The notes beneath the pieces were generated by a model that did no database searches, had not been told where the DNA came from, and was given only the letters and a program-made list of their open reading frames with translations. Below are positions 60,830 to 64,000 of a stretch of DNA of 64,000 nucleotides, piece by piece. How positions within the stretch are numbered: position 1 is the stretch's first letter; each line of letters starts with the position of its first letter. A program made the translations under genes and the position numbers. The DNA is from Rhabdophis nuchalis (Eukaryota; Chordata; Lepidosauria; Squamata; Natricidae), in assembly GCA_039707465.1 (NCBI GenBank), contig CM077648.1:74208119-74272118 (forward strand), read 5' to 3'.

Positions 60830-61436
60830 ATTTAAATCAGGGGTCCCCAACCTTTTTTGCACCAGGGACCGGTTTCATTTTAAAGAAAATTCTGCGGACC
60901 GGCTGGCCTAGAGGACGAGGGGGGAGGGGGAACAGGTGGCGCATGCGCATGCAGGGGGGGGGGGGAGTCGGCTCACTTGGCCGTCTAGGGCAGTGGTGAG
61001 CAAACTTATTAGTCAATAGAGCCAAATATCAACAGTACCACTACTGAAATTTCTTTTGAGAGCCAAAAGGTGTGGCCTGTTTTGTTTTGTCATGTGACCC
61101 GGTGGGCGGGGCCAACTTGGAAAATGTGGTGAAACTCACTTAACAGTCTTGCTTGGCAACCAAAATTTTGGGCTCAATTGTGGTCATAAATTCTTTCTTT
61201 CTTTCTTTCTTCCATTTCTGGCTGGTCTTTGGTCTTCTGAAGATGGTAAAAATGGATTTATGGGCACTCGGTATATATAAAGGCAGCCCATGACTCTTTG
61301 GGATGCTGGTTTGAATCCAGGAAATGACTCAGAGGATGTGATTCCTTTGAAATGACCACTGGGAGAAAAATAGATCTTTAACCTGGTTAACCAAACAGGT
61401 AGCTTGAGGTGGAAGGAAATAGGAAAATATATTTCT

Positions 61437-61845
61437 GCCTTTCCTTTCCTTTCCTTTCCTTTCCTTTCCTTTCCTTTCCTTTCCTTCCTTCCATTGCCTC
61501 CCTCCCCTTCCTCCCTTCTTTCCTTCCCTCCCTCCTATCCTTTTCCCCTTTCTTTTTCTTTCTTTCTTTCCTTCCTTCTTTCACCCCTCCCTTCCTCCCC
61601 TCCCCCTTCTTTCCTTCACTCCCTCCCTCCCACCCTCCCTTTATCTTTCTTTTTCTATTTTTCTTTCTTTCTCTTTCTCTGTTTTTTGTCTCTCTCTCTC
61701 TCTGTATCTGTCTCTCTCCTCCCTCCACCCATCTCTGTCACTCTGTATGTGTGTGTGTGTGTGTGTGTGTCTGTTTCCCCCCTCTCTCTCTTTCTGTCTC
61801 TCTAAGTCTGCCTCTGTGTGTCTGTCATTCTCTCCCTCCCTCCCC
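61437..61845 (+). repeat. Polypyrimidine tract (TTTCC/CTTC, then TG run)
   Basis: About 410 bases, mostly pyrimidine on the + strand. It begins with TTTCC units and includes a short TG run at 61747-61770. It occupies the same relative place as the tract in the hAT at 35681-37320. Confidence 0.93.
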
Positions 61846-61874
61846 CCGGGGAAGCAGCAGAGGAGTCAGCATGT

Positions 61875-62048
61875 TGGCTGCCGAGGTTATCCTGCAGCGG
61901 GCGGGCGAAGGACCCGAGCTCCGTCCGGGCACCTCACGGGGCTGGAAGGGAGGTGGGCGTGTGGCGCCCGGATGGCTTTGGCGGCACCTTAAGGTAGCCG
62001 CAGCTTGAGTCCTTCGCCCGCCCGCTGCGGGATAACCTCCCCAGCCGA
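61875..62048. repeat. GC-rich inverted repeat inside hAT
   Basis: GGCTGCCGAGGTTATCCTGC and on to GCGGGCGGGCGAAGGA (61876-61912) are inverted at 62010-62047 (TCCTTCGCCCGCCCGCTGCG through GGATAACCTCC). The loop is about 98 bases and could form a stable hairpin. Confidence 0.85.
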
Positions 62049-62237
62049 CATACCGGCTCCTCCCGGAAGCCCCGGAAAGTGCATTGGGCCGTTGGAAGGA
62101 GCTGGTGGAGGCGCGCTCGGCTATCCTCTGCTCAGGGGGCTGCTCTCTCCTCCTCGCTGGCCCTGCGGCCCGGTTCCTATGAAGCCGCGGACCGGCACCG
62201 GTCCGCGGACCGGGGGTTGGGGACCCCTGATTTAAAT

Positions 62238-64000
62238 TACTCGAGAATAAATACTATTACTACTGGATTATGTTTTGGACCTCATCTAACTTGCTATTTC
62301 AATTTATGCCAAGTCAGTATTTCATAAAAACTTTAGAGATCTTCTCATCTGGCAGTAGGTTTTTTAAAAATAAATAAATAGCAAACTTTTATTAGTTACA
62401 AAAGGAATATTCATGAATCATATTTTAGGAAGAACAACATCCTCTTGAATTTTAAATAAAAAACATCAGTACCTAGGGTATTCTTTTGCTGGCCCCTTCA
62501 TTATAATAAAACGGGTTAGAAATGTTTCCAGATATGGGTAAATTTTAAATTTCTCCAAAATTTCTTCTGCTTCTATTTAAGAATTTCTGTGTACATTATT
62601 AAGTTTGTAACTATCCTAGACATCTTTCTAATTGAACTGTGAGACTGTAGATTTTCTTCATTAGACTTGAAGTGACATAATCAAATGATTGTATTTGAAT
62701 GATTATATTGCAATTGTTGACTAGGGTGCTTTAGGAATTCTTACCATTCCAAAAACCCAATTAAGTGGCTGCTCAAAATGCTTTGTTTCTCTTGTTCACA
62801 TGTAGGAGAGCAGAGTAGTAGTGTATTTTAGAAATTTGCCTTTTTCTCTCAGACCTGTGACCTGTATGCAAGACTAGCAGAGGATAGACAGTCTGGTCAG
62901 AGCATTCAAGGGGAAATTATGATTTTGACATATAAAGTGATAGCTCTAAGAATTTTTTTATAGCAAAGAATAATCATATCCTTAGCAGCTGTTCTAAGCT
63001 GTTGGGGAGGTTCTCTCAGATACAGATGAATGAATTTGTCCCTTTAGACAACATTGTTGGCAGTGCTCCCTTCTCATTTGGGGAGATGGTAATATGCATG
63101 ACTTTTTTCATTATACCAAATAACACACCCACACATCCACATGTATGTGTATATGTGTATGCATGTATATGTATGTGTAAAATTTCAAGACAAATAGTGA
63201 TAGCTTTAGTCCTTCCCACCACAGCATGGAAAAACATTTCATCTTATTTATCCTTTCTTGTATGCTGGTTGTATTGGTATAAATGTCTGTAGTCTTACCT
63301 TAAATAGTAGTTTATAGTTGAGTTAAAATAGTGCATAAAAAGCCATTCTTTTTTAAATTGCATATTCTGCATAAGCCTATTTTTGAAATATGTTCTTGAA
63401 GTTCTTGAAATATGTTCTTCTAAATTCTTTATCCTTTTGCAAAAGAATTGTTTATATTAGAATGAGCAATATATTACATGTTTCTATTTACTACTATCCT
63501 TAATATTTTCATATGGATCTTCTTTCTGTCTTACACTTATTGGTGCATAACACCCATGGATGTAAATAGACATCTTTAATATATTTAATACATAAAAAAC
63601 TGAAAGAAGGAATATGTTTTTAAATATTTTAAGAAAGCTATTTATTTTGTAACTTTTGATCAATGAATAGTTTGATTTGTTACATAAATTCAAATGTAGT
63701 TTTGAATTACAACTGTATATTGCTTTGTCTGTTATTTTTCTGTCTCCAAAAAGCAGACTATATGATACATAAGCTACTAAATCTCAGATCCCTCCAGGAA
63801 ATCTTCATTTGGCCTTTGTAAATTAAGGTTTTGATGCATAGCTTGCATCAAAACTAAATAAATGTTTATATTTGTGACCAAAACACAGCACTCTTCTACT
63901 CATATTACTCAGGAGACATAGGGGAAGAGGAATTACATATCTGTTTCTCTTCCTTTCTCTTTGTTTCTTCCCATCTTATAACTCCCATTGCCTTTCCCCT
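62238..64000. other. CNOT2 intron, AT-rich
   Basis: About 1.8 kb of AT-rich DNA with a short (CA/TG)-type stretch at 63127-63180. The next CNOT2 exon was not found before the window ends. Confidence 0.5.

Larger units (their letters stand above)
60838..62229. mobile_element. hAT element (CAGGGGTCCCCAACC termini), composite
   Basis: Termini are CAGGGGTCCCCAACC and GGTTGGGGACCCCTG. A perfect 8-base duplication ATTTAAAT lies at 60830-60837 and 62230-62237. From 60991 it contains the left part of the CAGTGGTG-type hAT family (also at 35681), followed by a pyrimidine tract and GC-rich DNA. No right end of that inner family is seen, so the copy is either a nested, truncated insertion or a chimaera. 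Confidence 0.93.

Noticed and set aside
61387..62008. Long frames rich in Phe/Ser/Leu and Glu/Arg/Lys
   Set aside because: Same cause: the pyrimidine tract in the second hAT.

Overview
The window is vertebrate nuclear DNA, most likely from a squamate reptile. It is mostly transposable elements sitting in one host gene. The repeat set points to squamates: an RTE-BovB LINE, CR1 and L2 LINEs with reptile-type 3' ends, a reptile L1, DIRS tyrosine-recombinase retrotransposons, many hAT and mariner MITEs, and a tRNA-derived SINE like those of lizards and snakes. I cannot name the species. There are no bacterial operons, no CRISPR array and no recognisable virus.

The one host gene I can name is CNOT2, a subunit of the CCR4-NOT deadenylase complex, on the + strand. 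Two coding exons with consensus splice sites lie at 57605-57727 and 60214-60280. The exon carrying the usual start codon was not found, so most of the window upstream of 57605 is probably an early CNOT2 intron or 5' flank. A small NATD1-like coding fragment lies near the left edge.

Layout: 1-7000 holds the NATD1-like fragment, a CR1-type tail, a decayed BovB (3063-4565), a CR1 copy on the minus strand (4949-5785) and a MITE. 7008-16611 holds DIRS copies 1 and 2 with a CR1 tail, a microsatellite and a MITE between them. 17300-28540 is a DNA-transposon and L2 zone: a perfect-hairpin MITE, hAT and mariner MITEs with intact target duplications, a truncated L2 (19795-21685) carrying an L1 scrap, and a nearly full-length L2 (24745-28020). 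29660-35601 is DIRS copy 3 on the minus strand, whose gag, RT-RNase H and tyrosine recombinase frames are all open. 35681-37320 is a hAT element carrying a roughly 680-base polypyrimidine tract and a CpG-rich block. 38906-42424 is an inverted-repeat element with an L1 inserted in its hairpin loop. 42590-44190 is a CR1 split by a hAT. 44261-53397 holds DIRS copies 4 and 5. From 53400 to the end the DNA is AT-rich intron around the two CNOT2 exons, with further hAT, MITE and SINE copies.

The most interesting signal is in the DIRS elements. Each has inverted terminal repeats plus an internal complementary region (ICR) that reproduces the junction of the joined ends. In every ICR, and in a tandem end module next to copy 1, I see two inverted arms of about 16-28 bases around a nearly invariant asymmetric core reading CAGGTAAGACCA. 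The arms differ completely between lineages but stay matched to each other. This looks like a recombinase-type site, and the core is also a perfect AG|GTAAG splice donor. In copy 3 the gag frame also continues, past a single TGA, for about 985 open codons straight through the RT region and into the recombinase.
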